Of a stretch of 64,000 bases of DNA, positions 12,601 through 23,499 are shown one piece after another. A program made the translations under genes and the position numbers. The notes beneath the pieces are model-generated. The model ran no database searches and had not been told where the DNA came from. It saw only the letters and a program-made list of their open reading frames with translations. Each line of letters opens with the position of its first letter. Position 1 is the first letter of the stretch. The stretch is from Solicoccozyma terricola (lineage: Eukaryota > Basidiomycota > Tremellomycetes > Filobasidiales > Piskurozymaceae): assembly GCA_001600875.1 (NCBI GenBank), contig BCLD01000011.1, positions 688,355-752,354 on the forward strand, read 5' to 3'.

Positions 12601-13647
12601 TACAATCGGGATTGACTCCTCGATTTCCTGTTCGAGGATATCATCGAACTCCGTTGACAAACCAGTGTCACCTAAGAACAACGAATCTTCGTCACCAGCA
12701 GTTGTATCAAATAGGTTTGAGTCGAGTTGCTTCGGCGGAGTAGGTGGCCGTATTGACGAATCGCCATCTTTTTCAGCTTCTGGAGTAGTATCTGGAGCTG
12801 GAAAAGGTACAGTAGGTATTGCAATTATGTCTTCTGATGTCGTGTCTTCTTCATCATCCCCCGAAACACGACGTATATTCGTCGTCGGATTTTCAGATCC
12901 CAACGACGGCTCTGTTAGGTGTGGTATTTCCACGGCGGTTTTCTCGGGTGTTTGAGTTGAATTCAGATTTGAGATCGGTGCATCAGATCCAATAGCAGTT
13001 CCAGATTGCACCACTTGATCGAAATATCCAAATTTCTCCTCAAACACCGGAACCTCTTCGACCTCCTCCTCGACCTCCTTCGCAACCTCCTTCTTAGCAT
13101 CTTTCTCACCCTCCTCAACCTCCTTCTTAACCTCCTTTCTTTGTACCATCTGCAAACCACCAACATCCTCTACTGGTGTCTCAACGACATCACGTAACAC
13201 ATTCTCCAACGCTATTGGACCACTCTCATCTTGTAAGCTTGGTGAGACGATGATGGGTGGTTTAACGGAAGTACCTAGGAATGTTGGATCTGATTGGGAT
13301 GGAGTTGGGAAGAGTGTTGGGGAAGCGGAGGGTTTGAGGTTGGGGTTGGGGTTGGATGCGATGGCGGTGGATGTGGTAGGTACGATGTGGGGTTGAGATT
13401 CGAGCGATGGGACGTGTTGGGATGGGTGTTCAGGAATTGGTGTTGTGGATTCATGTTGTTGAACAGTTGAATCGAAACCTGGTTGTACCTGCGGCGTATC
13501 ACCAACGACCTTTATATCCTGCTCCACCTCCAACGGTTCCTCATCTTTGTGTACATCCAAGGCACTCTTTTCAATATTCCGTTCAATTACGACCTCATCC
13601 TTGTTCGAACCCGACTTTGCCTTTGATTTCTTTGATTTCTTACCCAT
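6630..13647 (-). CDS. SEC16: COPII coat assembly protein Sec16
   Basis: Sec16 is the large peripheral ER protein that organises ER exit sites and scaffolds COPII assembly. Exons on the minus strand are 11748-13647, 9184-11683, 8572-9123, 8257-8514, 7240-8198, 7023-7174 and 6630-6965, for about 2218 residues; phases agree at all six introns. The N-terminal 600 residues are acidic and carry five spaced (S/T)E(F/L)DD(I/L) cassettes. Exon 2 is mostly Pro/Ser/Ala-rich disordered sequence and ends with the start of the central conserved domain. Exons 3-5 hold the ACE1-type helical domain (EQENAVRYAMEEGLWSHALLIS, FGGSFATALD, LGDRLRRAGLLQAAHVCYLLS, NPEALIYSELVEYALS). Exon 6 holds the conserved C-terminal domain (GRWLGRWWSK, IKAKLGDDNAMVYDKELKRWV). 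A Pro-rich tail ends in KKKPRYVAID. A GTATGT donor-like site sits inside that last segment, so a short further exon is possible. SEC16 shares its upstream region with RPL30. Confidence 0.9.
12072..12690 (-). repeat. Spaced acidic (S/T)E(F/L)DD cassettes in Sec16 N-terminus
   Basis: Within SEC16 exon 1 a short cassette recurs about every 44-50 residues. The cores are STEFDDIL (about residue 331), SEFDDIL (381), STELDDIF (427), STELDDLL (471) and SEFDDLL (517). Each core is preceded by a leucine-phenylalanine pair in an acidic context such as EEPLF. The copies are diverged at DNA level but clearly related at protein level. Confidence 0.7.
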
Positions 13648-14061
13648 TCCGAGGTGGCGTCGGGGATTGGAAGATGGGGGATCGGTGGAAGAGGAGGAAG
13701 GGGGTTGATTTACGTGGAGATCATGTGTGATTATGAGCTGGTGTTCGTTGGATGATGGTCTTGGGAGGTGAGTGAGATATTTGAGATGGATGGGATGGAT
13801 GGATGCAGGTGGGTGGGTGTGGTGTGGTGTGCGAGTACGAACGGCAGACGTCGAGGAAGGGATGGCAGCTCGCTGGTCAGTGAACAGCTAGTGATCCCCA
13901 CCATCGCGTGCACCAGGAAGCATGACGAGGCAACTTGCCGTTGATAAGCCCCCCCTCCCTCCCCCGGTCGACCTACAATGCCACGTCATTTCACTCCGAC
14001 TCCCCCCGCCGCCCCGGGGGAAGCGCGCGAAAATATCAGTCGCGCTTGTTCGTGGCACACC

Positions 14062-14181
<120 letters not shown>

Positions 14182-14204
14182 ACCACCCCGCGCCCTCTTC
14201 CCGG

Positions 14205-14231
14205 CCCCCCCCCCCCCCCCCCCCCCCCCCC
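14205..14231. repeat. 27-nt C homopolymer
   Basis: A second unbroken C run follows the 119-nt run after a 23-bp spacer, about 110 bp upstream of the RPL30 start codon. Confidence 0.9.
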
Positions 14232-14339
14232 GTGAACAACCTGCCTCACCATCCTCCCCTCCTCACCCACCCACCACCACTACCCACCGACTTCCAGCCC
14301 AACCCATCCCTCAAGACCACCTCACCCACTCAATCAAAA

Positions 14340-15191
<852 letters not shown>

Positions 15192-15731
15192 ACATATCGG
15201 TCACCTCAAAACTCGACACCCTCCTCGCCCCTACAAGGGTGTCGACAACCCTCATTCCTCGCGTTACATTCTACCCTCCCATGTTTCATCCCTCCTTCCT
15301 CCAAAAACCACCCCATTTCTCGACTTCAAGTTAGGATTTTTCATTCCTCCTTTCCTTGGGATAAGCGATTGAATATCTTCATCATCTTTTGTATGATTTA
15401 TGTTTTTTTTTCTTTTGTCTTTTTCCTTGGGTAAGCGGGTTTTTATTAGAGGAACACTTGCTTGGACGAGTATTGGGGAGGCCATGGAGTTTGGTGTGTT
15501 TGGATTTGGATTTGGAGATGGTATACAGATGAGAAATTTGCAGGTTTTACGTTTTCCAACACATCCGTAAGAACAGGCTACAACGTCATCTTTTGGTCTT
15601 TCATTCTGTTGCATCATAAATTCATCCCAATCTCGCTACAACTATTTTCCCATCAACCGAGTATATCGTCACATCTCCCCGTCTCAGGACCCCCCACAAA
15701 CATATCACGTCTCCTCACCATGTGCATATTC
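15192..15731. other. Convergent intergenic region, RPL30 and mitochondrial-type gene
   Basis: The region holds the two 3' flanks. It is pyrimidine-rich near 15390-15430. No coding exon was recognised in either strand. Confidence 0.5.
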
Positions 15732-16261
15732 TCACTTTATCGCTTTCTTGATATCATCTTTCGCATCCGTCATTGTACCTCTGGCTTTAGCAGCTACTTC
15801 ATTACTCATTTGTCCAACTTCAGACTTTGTTGTTGATTCAGGACCTGGTCGTACCCCCAATCAGAAATAATTAAGCAACGCCAAAAAAAAAACCTCTTGG
15901 TTCCAAACGGAAATGGATCGATTCACCTGTTTGAATTGAAGAATCGGGATGTTGTCCCATCGCTTCTTGAACTTTACCTAACCCTGACGCTAATGTTTTC
16001 CCTACTGTCTTATTGACCTTTTCAAAATGATAGATATGGGGGTAAACAAGATGGGAAATCCATGAGTCCCAGGCGGGGGCTTTGGGGGGTATTTTGAAAG
16101 ACGTTTCCATGGGATGACTGACGACTTACAGTTTCAGCTGTTTCTTTGACTGCTTCAGTGGTTGTTTTGAAGAGTCGAGGTGTGGTTGAGATGGATCGGG
16201 AGGTAGTTGTTATGGTGATTGGGCGTTGTAGAACACGATGGATGGTGATCAATCGATACAT
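15732..16261 (-). CDS. Small hydrophilic protein with mitochondrial presequence (LEA-like)
   Basis: Exons on the minus strand are 16130-16261, 15927-16017 and 15732-15844, giving about 111 residues. The N-terminus (MYRLITIHRVLQRPITITTTSRSIS and on) is rich in Arg, Ser and Thr, lacks acidic residues for about 35 positions and looks like a mitochondrial targeting peptide. The mature part is amphipathic and helix-prone, with repeated Lys/Glu/Thr/Ala segments such as TTEAVKETAETVNKTVGKT and KARGTMTDAKDDIKKAIK, which resemble LEA-type or apolipoprotein-like stress proteins. I do not recognise a named family. It is divergent from the TMEM205-like gene, with a CACGTG element in the shared upstream region. 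Confidence 0.65.
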
Positions 16262-16361
16262 GGTGGGTGAATGTTTTGGATTTACAACAGAGGTATGGAA
16301 ACAAGCTACCATCTCCTCCCCGTCTGGAAATATATCTACTCCACTGGACTCCTGGTCGGGC

Positions 16362-16409
16362 CCCAGCACCAGCACCAGCACCAGCACTAGCACCAGCACT
16401 AGCACCAGG
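16362..16409. repeat. Hexanucleotide microsatellite (CCAGCA/CTAGCA)
   Basis: About eight tandem copies of a CCAGCA unit, some changed to CTAGCA, lie about 100 bp upstream of the minus-strand gene start. Confidence 0.8.
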
Positions 16410-16557
16410 ACTGCCATGCATCCACCGGCCTCCACTGACATCAGACCCATGCCGTGGATCCAATTGAATGGGAGGAGAGGAGGGATGACAGGTGACGTCG
16501 ACGATGGAGGGGATGGAGGTGGCGGTGGCGGTGGCGAATTCTGGGGGGATCGGGTGA

Positions 16558-16563
16558 CACGTG
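16558..16563. promoter_or_regulatory. CACGTG E-box in a divergent promoter
   Basis: The hexamer lies between the two divergent start codons, 206 bp upstream of the TMEM205-like start and 297 bp from the other. Confidence 0.35.
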
Positions 16564-16768
16564 ACAGCGAGTGTCAGCTGTCGTCATTGGAGATGGAATG
16601 CACAGGGATGGTCATTCACAGAGATCGCTCAGGTGTCATTCACTGGACATTCCACAATCAACCAATCCTAGCGCCACATCATCGTTCCCCAGTTCCAGTT
16701 CCATATACCCACCGCACTCTTTCCCCAGAGACTACCACCACCTGCGAACCACGGTACAACTCCCACCA

Positions 16769-17705
16769 ATGGGTCAACAAATATCTCAACTTCGTGAATT
16801 CATTCACGCTCCATCCACTCTCAGAGCTGGATACGTCCTTGGATGGGGATGTCTATTCGGATTCAATATTTGGCAGTCTTTCGTAGGTGGTATCATCTCA
16901 TACAAGACTCGTGAGTTTAGCCACGGAAGAAATCTCTCACCTCGTCCTGTATTTCAATCGAAACGGATTGATAATATCCCTGCACAATTCCCACAGTCGC
17001 TCGTCAAACATTCGGTCTCCTCCAATCGCGTCTTTTCCCAGCCTATTTCTCTCTATCCACTCTCCTAGCCGCCTCTCTTATAACTCTTGAAATCAAACTC
17101 CGTCCAGTCTTATACCAATCTCTCAAACACGCACCTTTAACCACATTCCGTACATTGTATAATGGTGGTAAATTCGGACCAAGAGCTGTTCTAACCAGTA
17201 CAACTGGTTTGTTATTTGTTTCTGGAATTGCACATTTGATTAATGGAGGTTGGGTTGGACCTGAAGCTTCGAAAGTGATGTTTGAGAGACATAGGTTGGA
17301 GAATTTGGAGGGTAGGAAGTTTGAAAAAGAGGTGAGTTCGGGGGGAACGGGATATGGAACTTCTTCCGCGAGTGGTGGCGAGCGATGGTCTCTTCTGCGA
17401 GCACGACAGAGTACTACATTCGTCTTTCCTGCGCGAGCTTGGGGGCCACTATATTCCTTTCGCGCCGAATCAATATACAAGGGGAAACACCATCATTGAC
17501 CCCAATTTCGTACCCTTGCCTATTTTTTTTCTTCCTCTCAATACAGCCATCAAATGAGATGCAACTCTTCAACAAACAATTCTCACGTCTTCATAGCATC
17601 TCATCATCACTCAATTTAATCAGCTTGATCTCAGCTGGAATAGTCGGATGGAAGATCGGCGTTTATGGTGTTGGACCTTTTGCATTAGGGTATGGGAAGG
17701 CTTGA
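16769..17705 (+). CDS. TMEM205-like (DUF4149) membrane protein
   Basis: The product is a small polytopic membrane protein of the TMEM205/DUF4149 family, about 211 residues; family function is unknown, with a human member linked to cisplatin resistance. Exons are 16769-16910, 16997-17331 and 17547-17705. The first hydrophobic segment is around GYVLGWGCLFGFNIWQSFVGG, followed by the family signature RQTFGLLQSRLFPAYFSLSTL, created by the first splice. Further hydrophobic stretches are LLAASLITLEIKL, TSTTGLLFVSGIAHLI and the C-terminal LNLISLISAGIVGWKIG. The segment SKVMFERHRLENLEGRKFEKE precedes the second splice and matches the charged loop of the family. The last intron is 215 nt, longer than most in the window. 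Confidence 0.85.
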
Positions 17706-18076
17706 TGCGGGGATGGTGGGATGGTGGGATTACGTGATTTGTGCTGTGTGTGATATATTTCTTGTGGATGTGGGATTGTGGTGTTGGCAAAAGATATGCG
17801 TTTGGGACGTGGAAGCTATCCTATACATTAGTGCATCGGAATGACACACCAACTGTGGGGTATGTTGGTCGCCACCCATTCCGCGGATTAATCGGGACAG
17901 GAATGCGTTTCGATCCAACATGCGGTATCAGACAGTGTAGACACTAACATACATACAACTCGACACCATCAACGGCGAAGACGCTCAAGGATACCTGTCA
18001 CTCCACTCCAGAGTATGTGGGGTATGCTCGTATAGCGCTCCGGAAAAAAAAAAAACCCCCCACCCTCATCCACATC
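17706..18076. other. Intergenic region upstream of the DUF1365 gene
   Basis: The region contains the 3' flank of the TMEM205-like gene and the promoter of the DUF1365 gene. A run of A followed by C (18044-18060) immediately precedes the chosen start. An in-frame upstream ATG at 18017 would translate that run as Lys and Pro, so I judged it less likely. Confidence 0.5.
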
Positions 18077-20038
18077 ATGTTCTTGATTCTTCTCTCGCTC
18101 ATTCCAACCGTCATCGTCGCATATCTCTCGTATATCTATTCATCTCCAGCACCACCTAAACGAACGTCTTCGAACAATGGAACACCCCTCCCTTCTCTCA
18201 TCGTACCGTGCATGACACAACACAAACGATACCTCCCCATCCCATCGTCTCATTCCTTTTCATATCCACTCGTTTATCTCGGATTAGACCTCGATGAATT
18301 AGAAGCTGGATTCTTGGATTCAGTCGTGTTCAAATACGCTACTAGAGCTTGGAAAAGTATATTAACATTGTCAAGAGAACCTTACCTATCCCATCTCAAG
18401 ACTGAAGAACACACATCGCTTAGAGAAGAACTGATAGATCTCGTTGGATCACATGGGGTCGATAAAGAAAGCGTAGGAAAGGTGTGGTTGGTTACTATGC
18501 CGACTTATCTCGGAATCACTGGGATTAACCCTTTGACGGTATGGTATCTGTATGATAAGGGACGAAAAGAAGAGGCGTTGGAAAGGTCGACGTCTAGGAT
18601 AAGTTCAGATGAGGAATGGGTGAAGAGTGGTTTCGAGGAGGATAGAGACGGCTCAAATCGAAAGGATGAAAGTCATGTGGCGCGGGGGACAATCGCTAGT
18701 AGGCGGCCAGTGGGAGAAGTGAAGCCGAAGCTGATATGTGTGGTTTTGGAAGTGCACAATACATTCGGGGAACGGTGAGTGTCTTCCATCGTCCATTCGT
18801 CGTTCTTCGGATTGTAATCTGATTCGTCGTTGTCTTGCAGTCATGCATATGTACTCCGCGTCGATCACAACGAAGTACCAAGAGATGATATTGCAGCGGG
18901 TCTGAACCATGCCTGGGTGTTTCCACGGACATTCCACGTCTCACCATTCAATAATCGGAAAGGTTACTATCGGCTTGATATCGCCGACCCTTTCGCTGCA
19001 GACGGAGCGAGACCGACAGTCCGTGTCACACTTAGTTTACTGACCAAAGCGAAAAAGAGAAAGTTGTATGCTGTGCTGGCAAATAACCCATCCGATTCTC
19101 GTCCCGCATTGGAACTCACACCGAGAAACGTCCTCAAGGCTATTATTTGGAGACAGCCTTTGGATCTCCTACTTACTTCGCCGAGGATTCTTCGTCAAGC
19201 TTGGATATTACATTACGAGAAGAAATTGAGGGTATATCCGAGGCCGGAGCTAGCATTGCGTAAAGATCATGCCGAAATCGAGATTGAAAAGCCGTGGAAT
19301 GAAGTCGAGGAAGATGACGATGGGGTGGGAAGATCGATTGGTTGGAAATCTGTGGGGATGGCTGAGAAGGCGGCAGCAGGATTGGTGAAGCGGTATCTCG
19401 ACGTACGGGCAAAAACACTAGGCAAGAGTATTAGTATCTGCTTCGATAATCCTGAAAGGGAGATCATGGACATCGGTGGGAACACAGGGGACAGGAAGGC
19501 GCCGCCGGACCTCGTCATTAGGACTCGGCATCCTACTTTCTTCACAAAGCTCCTTTTGGCTCCAACACCGGAGCATATCATCCTCTCCGCAAAGGTGGAT
19601 CACCATACTGCCATCTCCTCGCCTGAGCTGTTCAGCCAGATTTTCGCCGGATCACCGCGTCTCGAGCAGGTGCCAGTCATAGACGCCTGGCTCTTGAACT
19701 TTGGGACTACTATTCGCCGGAACTACAACCTCTTTCTCTGTTCATACTGCCAGCGACCTATTCCTCCCAACCTCGTGACCCGCTTCACTCCGCACTGGTC
19801 TGCCAGAGCGGTCTTCTCGACGTTTCAGCTACTTCTGCTAAACTATGTGATGCTTATTACCTTCTACGCCGACGTCGCCGAGGAATGGGTCATGTACCGC
19901 ATGGGTGCAACGTTTGTTGAAGGTCAGGCCCCGTGGGAAGGGATGGTGAGGATTGTGGACGACGTGTGGGGTCGGAAGCCAGGGGCGAGCAGGGAGGCAG
20001 AGATGAATGAAGAGTTTGGATCGGTGTTCTCATGGTAG
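18077..20038 (+). CDS. DUF1365 domain protein, membrane-anchored
   Basis: Two exons, 18077-18774 and 18841-20038, encode about 631 residues. The first ~20 residues (MFLILLSLIPTVIVAYLSY) are a hydrophobic signal-anchor. The DUF1365 fold follows: PCMTQHKRYLPIPSSHSFSYPLVYLGLDLDELE, then GINPLTVWYLYD, VVLEVHNTFGERHAYVL across the splice, HAWVFPRTFHVSPFNNRKGYYRL and LTPRNVLKAIIWRQPLD. The domain's biochemical function is not established; bacterial members sit beside cyclopropane-fatty-acid synthase genes, which suggests a lipid link. The C-terminal 200 residues contain a second hydrophobic stretch (TFQLLLLNYVMLITFYADV) and a region of unknown fold. An upstream in-frame ATG at 18017 is possible. 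Confidence 0.85.
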
Positions 20039-20221
20039 GACTTGGATCTGTTGCCGCTGGTTGTACAAGATAAATCGAGTGGGCAGATAACATATTTTTG
20101 AACACACGAATTGATTTTGAATATAAGAAAACATACAATCGACTTGGCAGCATCAAAGTCTCGACGATAACGCACTCCCAGCTCTTGGCTAGGTACATTC
20201 ATCCGAGCCAACACAACGTCT

Positions 20222-22743
20222 TTACCACTCCATTTTCTTCTGAGGCGCACCGCTGACGGGCGGCACTGAGAGCTTGCCGCCCTTCTTTGCGTACCCTAGC
20301 CCGTCGAGCCATGGCCAGGTGGTAGATCGACGTTCCTCGAACTTTTCGATTAGGTCTCCATGTTGCAGAGTGAGAGCGATATCATCGAGCCCGTTCAACA
20401 AACAGTGCCTTCTGAAGTCCTCAACCTCGAATGGGATCTCACCCCTGCCATCTGGCCGACGAACGACCTTCTTCTCGAGATCGATTTCCAGCTCCTTTCC
20501 CTCGAGAGCATCAGCGTGGAGAGTTTCGAGGTCGCTCTGGGGGAGGACAATGGGAAGCATTCCGTTCTTGAAGCAACTGGAGGAGACGCGACATCAGTGC
20601 ATATTCAGCAGTGGAATTCTATCGCAGCGAGACTCACTTGCTGAAGAAGATGTCGGCGAAGCTAGGTGCGAGCACACACCGAATACCAAAGTCATTGAGA
20701 GCCCACGGCGCGTGTTCACGACTTGATCCACAGCCAAAGTTGGGACCAGTGCACACGAGGATACTAGACTGTCGATATGGTTCCTGGTTGAGAACAAAGT
20801 CTGGGTTCTCTTCGCCGGTCTTGGAATCATATCGCCTCTCAAAAAAGAGGGCTTTACCGAGACCCGTCCGCTCAAGGGTTTTGAGGAACTGCTTGGGGAT
20901 AAGCATGTCGGTGTCGATGTTGGCGGTTGACATGGGTGCGGCGTATCCACGAAGGAGGTTGAATTTGGGAAGACCGGATGACGCCGCTTTGGCTGCTTGA
21001 ACTGCGGTGGGTCCGTCGGTCTGTGGTTGAGGCTTGGGAGCTGGTATGGCTACGTCGGTGAGGTAATCATGAGCGTTGGTGACCTTGATCTCAGCCTGGT
21101 TTGCGACGTCCTTGCCCATGACTTTTCGAACGTCGGCGAGGTAACCGGTCATTGCAGCAGCAGCCACCATTGCTGGAGACATGAGATGTGTTCGTCCCCC
21201 AGCGCCCTGTCGACCCTCAAAGTTTCGGTTCGACGTCGATGCACAACGTTCTTGCGGTGAGAGTTGATCCGGGTTCATACCGAGACACATTGAGCAACCT
21301 GCTTCCCTCCAATCGAACCCAGCTCGCTTGAAGATGACATCGATACCCTCCGCTTCGGCTTGTTGTTTAACAAGACCCGATCCAGGAACGATCATAGCGT
21401 AGACGTTGTCAGCTACTTTGGCATCTTTACCAGCAGCGAGGACCACGCGAGCGGCTGATCGAAGATCCTCGATACGACCGTTCGTGCATGAACCCAAGAA
21501 CGCCTTGTCGATCTTGACCTGTTCCATCGGTGTTCCAGGTATCAAACCCATATATTTCAGCGCCCTCTCCATGCCTTGTTTTCGAATCGGGTCGGTGGCT
21601 TCCTCCGGGTTCGGAACGACACCTGTGATTTGAACTACATCTTGCGGTGATGTACCCCATGTAATAGTTGGAGCGATATCCTCCGCTTTGACCTCGACTT
21701 CGATATCATACCTCGCCCCAGCATCCGTCTTGAGCGTTCTCCAGTAAGCCACAGCCGCATCCCATTCTTCACCCTGAGGCGCAAGTGGTCTTCCAGCTAG
21801 ATATTCGAATGTAACTTCATCTGGAGCAATCATACCCGCTCTCGCACCACCTTCGATCGACATGTTACAAATCGACATCCTAGCTTCCATACTAAGCGCT
21901 CGAATTGTAGATCCGGAGAATTCGATGACACAACCGTTACCACCCGCAGTACCGATCACTCCGATAATATGAAGGACGATATCTTTTGAATTGCAACCAT
22001 CAGGAAGAGTACCTTCTACGTTGATGCGCATGTTTTTGGATTTCTTTTGGGGAAGGGTTTGAGTTGCAAGTACGTGTTCAACTTCTGATGTACCGATACC
22101 AAATGCAAGAGCTCCGAATGCTCCGTGTGCTAAAGAAGCGAGACCGAAAAAAGGTAATCAGTTATCCTGTGGTTCCCCGCCACTCCTTGACTTCGTCACT
22201 CACTCGACGTATGAGAATCTCCACAAACGACCGTCGTACCAGGCAATGTGAAACCTTGTTCAGGTCCAATGATATGTACAATACCTTGTCTTCTATCACC
22301 CATTCCAAAATAAGTCAAACCGAATTCCTTGACGTTATCTTCTAGAGCTTGACATTGAGCTCTGGAATCTACTTCAGTGATGAATGTTTTGATTGATTTG
22401 AATGATTGACGAGATGTAGTCCTATCGGCCGTTTAAAAAGAAAAGAAAAAAGAAAGAAGAAAGAAGAAAAACCCCCGAAAAAATTAAATACGAGTCGAGA
22501 GATTCATATGAAGTCGGGTATTTTCACTCACGGGATATTATGATCAACAGTAGCAAGCGTACAATCAGGTCTCCTAACGGGTCTTCCAGCCTTCCTCAAC
22601 CCTTCAAAAGCTTGTGGACTTGTAACTTCATGTACTAGATGTCGATCGATGAAGATCAAGGTATCACCTTCACCAGAGTAGACGACATGGTCGTCGAATA
22701 CTTTGTCGTAGAGAGTTCGAGGAGCGGTGTTTGGGATAGGCAT
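20222..22743 (-). CDS. LEU1: 3-isopropylmalate dehydratase (isopropylmalate isomerase)
   Basis: The enzyme converts 2-isopropylmalate to 3-isopropylmalate in leucine synthesis, using a 4Fe-4S cluster; in fungi the large and small bacterial subunits are fused, as here. Minus-strand exons are 22532-22743, 22204-22421, 20638-22129 and 20222-20576, about 758 residues, the usual fungal length. The start is [35 protein letters not shown] and [22 protein letters not shown] are the aconitase-family segments. The cluster cysteines are visible in [12 protein letters not shown] and [33 protein letters not shown]. The C-terminal small domain contains [19 protein letters not shown] and [13 protein letters not shown] across the last splice. 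Two CCG-N4-CGG sites lie about 700 bp upstream. The gene converges on the DUF1365 gene with a 183-bp gap. Confidence 0.96.
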
Positions 22744-23499
22744 GATGTGTGTGTTTGGGAGGTGGTGGGTGGGGTGTGTGTGTATGGTCTGTGGGTAAAG
22801 GGTGAAAAAGTGTCGCGTTTGTCAGTTGATATACGATCCAAAGGGAAAAATCTACATAGACCTCGTTCTGATCTGTTAACCCCGAGAGTTGAGTTGAAAC
22901 CCCGACCGGAGAGGATCGAGGAGACGATCAACAGCGATGGTTGATGGTAGGCGATGGTCGTAGAATGTGACGTGGGAGAATCGATGATGACAAAGATCAT
23001 TCCCATCCCACGGCCATCATCCGACTGACGTCCTAGTCGAGTACCAGCATAGCATGTCTACCTATGAATAAAATGATACTCGGCTACTCACCCTGTGTTG
23101 ATATGATGATGTACTATCGATAGCCACTACCTAACTTTCGCTTGAATCGCCACAGGGGAAAAAGGATAGGGAAGAGGTCGAGTTGAGGACGGCGAGGATC
23201 TTTCCGAATATGAAATCGGGGGTCGATGTGTTCGATGTGTGGAACAGGGATTGGGATGGAGAGTTGGCTTGGGTGATGAAACTATGTATACGGTGTTGTG
23301 TGGACTATGTGCCAGTCTGTGGACGATGTACATATACGATGACTCCATCCCACTTTTTCGGATCAACTCGACGACGTCCTCCACTCCACGGGCTGATGGG
23401 AAATCTCGCCCACCGGATTGGTCCAGCCGGATTCGGCCGAAGGGGCGACCCGCCAGACCCGCAGACCCGGTTTCGGCCGAAGATGATCAATCCAGCCAG
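22744..23499. other. LEU1 upstream region
   Basis: About 756 bp lie between the LEU1 start and the stop codon of the next minus-strand gene. It includes TG-rich sequence close to the LEU1 start and, near 23427-23481, a GC-rich block with two zinc-cluster-type sites. No coding exon was recognised. Confidence 0.6.
23427..23481. promoter_or_regulatory. Pair of CCG-N4-CGG zinc-cluster-type sites
   Basis: CCGGATTCGG at 23427-23436 and CCGGTTTCGG at 23467-23476 both fit CCG-N4-CGG, the everted half-site spacing bound by Leu3-type Zn2Cys6 regulators. Each is followed directly by CCGAA, so the palindrome TTCGGCCGAA occurs twice, 40 bp apart. The pair lies about 690-735 bp upstream of LEU1. Functional assignment is inference. 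Confidence 0.35.

Larger units (their letters stand above)
16262..16768. other. Divergent promoter region (mitochondrial-type gene / TMEM205-like gene)
   Basis: About 507 bp separate the two start codons. It contains a hexanucleotide CCAGCA/CTAGCA microsatellite near the minus-strand gene, a short GGTGGC repeat at about 16518-16535, and one CACGTG element. Confidence 0.6.
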
